Shown: piece after piece, positions 63,931-64,000 of the stretch
How positions within the stretch are numbered: position 1 is the first letter of the stretch
Layout of the letters: every line of letters starts with the position of its first letter
Assembly: GCA_011037195.1 (NCBI GenBank)
Contig: JAAEAF010014932.1
Location: forward strand, 1-64,000
Direction: 5' to 3'
DNA length: 64,000 nt
Source: Triatoma infestans
Lineage: Eukaryota > Arthropoda > Insecta > Hemiptera > Reduviidae
Position numbers and translations under genes: made by a program
The notes under the pieces: generated by a model
Seen by the model: only the letters and a program-made list of their open reading frames with translations
Databases searched by the model: none
Told to the model about the DNA's origin: nothing

Positions 63931-64000
63931 TTTTTTTTTTTTATCTTATCCCGCAGTCGGAATATTATCTATGTGGCGTCTTGCTGCCCAATATCTTCCA

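Overview
This is a gene-poor, AT-rich stretch of an animal nuclear genome. It is most likely an arthropod and probably an insect: the recognisable coding remnants are Jockey, RTE-like and RNase-H-bearing LINEs, a mariner-type helix-turn-helix fragment, a Penelope-like GIY-YIG remnant and Ty3/gypsy-type LTR remnants, with abundant tRNA-derived SINEs. The species cannot be fixed from the sequence. I see no convincing intact host gene, no functional tRNA or rRNA gene, no CRISPR array and no bacterial operon. Nearly all recognisable sequence is mobile-element debris, much of it nested with readable target-site duplications.

The dominant component is one repeat family, called element X here. Full copies are about 0.92-1.02 kb, and about 25 full, partial or diverged copies lie in both orientations. 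X starts at ACTTTCTCTTACTCC, carries the inverse of that 15-mer just inside its other end, finishes with a small hairpin (GTGTGAGTGTTTCACAC) plus CAGATT, sits in T-runs, and is built inside from related modules of about 310 bp. Each module junction carries CCGGAAGT, the core of an ETS-factor site. This layout resembles Helentron-associated (HINE/DINE-1-like) non-autonomous elements.

Layout. 1-5.3 kb: X fragments, tRNA-SINEs, and an RNase-H LINE split by a solo LTR. 7.1-9.3 kb: an X copy invaded by a SINE and a LINE, then a foldback element with hammerhead-like arms. 10.6-13.1 kb: two LTRs in inverted orientation, one split by an RTE-like LINE. 14.6-16.5 kb: a deep nest (SINE, LTR, SINE-LINE composite, 120-bp triplication). 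18-28.5 kb: foldback element, LTR, LINE-in-SINE, a full X copy, Penelope-like and RTE-like remnants. 30-31.1 kb: a large foldback element containing a tRNA-Glu-derived SINE. 32.5-33.2 kb: a Jockey RT remnant, followed by a GC-richer, TATA-bearing stretch that is the best (weak) candidate for host regulatory DNA. 35-40.5 kb: LTR-like tandems and a collapsed Ty3/gypsy element. 41-50.5 kb: densely packed X copies with LINE and mariner insertions. 49.5-58.5 kb: a large recent inverted duplication whose second arm is a circular permutation of the first. 59.5-63.9 kb: LINE remnants, a foldback element and a final full X copy.

Nothing here acts as a pathway. The coherent stories are mobilisation (SINE and LINE sharing 3' tails), element nesting order, conserved hammerhead-like RNA folds, and the possible circular intermediate behind the permuted duplication.
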